Assembly (NCBI GenBank): GCA_024998685.1
Contig: JACOEH010000051.1
Span: forward strand, 1 to 34,026
DNA length: 34,026 nucleotides
Direction: 5' to 3'
Source of the DNA: Nitrospira sp.
Lineage (GTDB): Bacteria; Nitrospirota; Nitrospiria; Nitrospirales; Nitrospiraceae
Part shown: piece by piece, positions 34,007 through 34,026 of the stretch
Layout: each line of letters begins with the position of its first letter
Position numbering within the stretch: position 1 is the first letter of the stretch
The notes under the pieces: model-generated
Told to the model about the DNA's origin: nothing
Databases searched by the model: none
The model's input: the letters and a program-made list of their open reading frames with translations, nothing else
Made by a program: the position numbers and the translations under genes

Positions 34007-34026
34007 GACCGCAAGCGCTTGCGGTC
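34007..34026. repeat. Perfect 20-bp palindrome at the window edge
   Basis: GACCGCAAGCGCTTGCGGTC is completely self-complementary; it ends at the last base of the window so its full extent is unknown. It follows TTTCAGCAGAC, which also occurs at 39-49 near the other end. It may belong to a repeat family or a terminator. Confidence 0.6.

Overview
The window looks like the chromosomal origin region of a Nitrospira-type bacterium (phylum Nitrospirota). This is an inference from gene content and order plus remembered Nitrospira sequences, not from a database match. The supporting points are the dnaA-dnaN-gyrB-gyrA block, a tandem ThyX-like protein, a lone NuoF with an adrenodoxin-type ferredoxin, an orphan ferredoxin:thioredoxin reductase catalytic subunit, a NorD/CbbO-like VWA protein, a malate dehydrogenase and intergenic repeats. 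Most genes are GC-rich. The hisS-dsrE-oriC stretch and the 15.3-16.9 kb stretch look clearly more AT-rich by eye.

Layout. 0.1-0.9 kb: a PIN toxin/RHH antitoxin pair on the minus strand. 0.9-3.4 kb: a TPR protein and a 495-residue double-domain ThyX-like protein (minus). 3.6-5.6 kb: hisS and two DsrE-like genes (plus). 5.6-6.04 kb: AT-rich noncoding DNA with DnaA boxes, the candidate oriC. 6.04-13.8 kb: dnaA, dnaN, gyrB and gyrA. 13.8-15.3 kb: an anchored protein of unknown function, dciA (minus) and smpB. 15.35-16.94 kb: a 1.6 kb segment without conventional genes. I read it as holding several 26-27-residue single-helix membrane proteins on the minus strand, with duplicated leaders and palindromes; it is the most unusual part of the window. 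16.9-20.15 kb (minus): an FTR-beta-like reductase, a secreted protein, an OmpR-type response regulator and its histidine kinase, tightly packed and reading into the small-protein segment.

20.2-24.8 kb (plus): a 998-residue NorD/CbbO-family VWA protein, a companion of unknown function, a long imperfect palindrome and malate dehydrogenase. 24.9-27.8 kb: a Urate_ox_N-type membrane protein, a NuoF-like subunit, a [2Fe-2S] ferredoxin and an A-type Fe-S carrier. 27.85-28.9 kb: a PTPS-family enzyme and GTP cyclohydrolase I. 28.9-33.5 kb: an alpha/beta hydrolase (minus), rarA, a PilZ protein and an ABC-F ATPase (minus). 33.7 kb: tRNA-Ala(GGC), minus. The window ends in a perfect 20-bp palindrome.

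How the genes fit together. The centre is replication initiation and topology (oriC, DnaA, clamp, gyrase, with DciA and RarA nearby). The right half is redox chemistry (malate dehydrogenase, NADH/FMN/Fe-S module, Fe-S carrier) and pterin synthesis. The 15.3-20.1 kb block looks like an envelope or redox-sensing unit in which a two-component system may control an array of tiny membrane proteins; this is inference.
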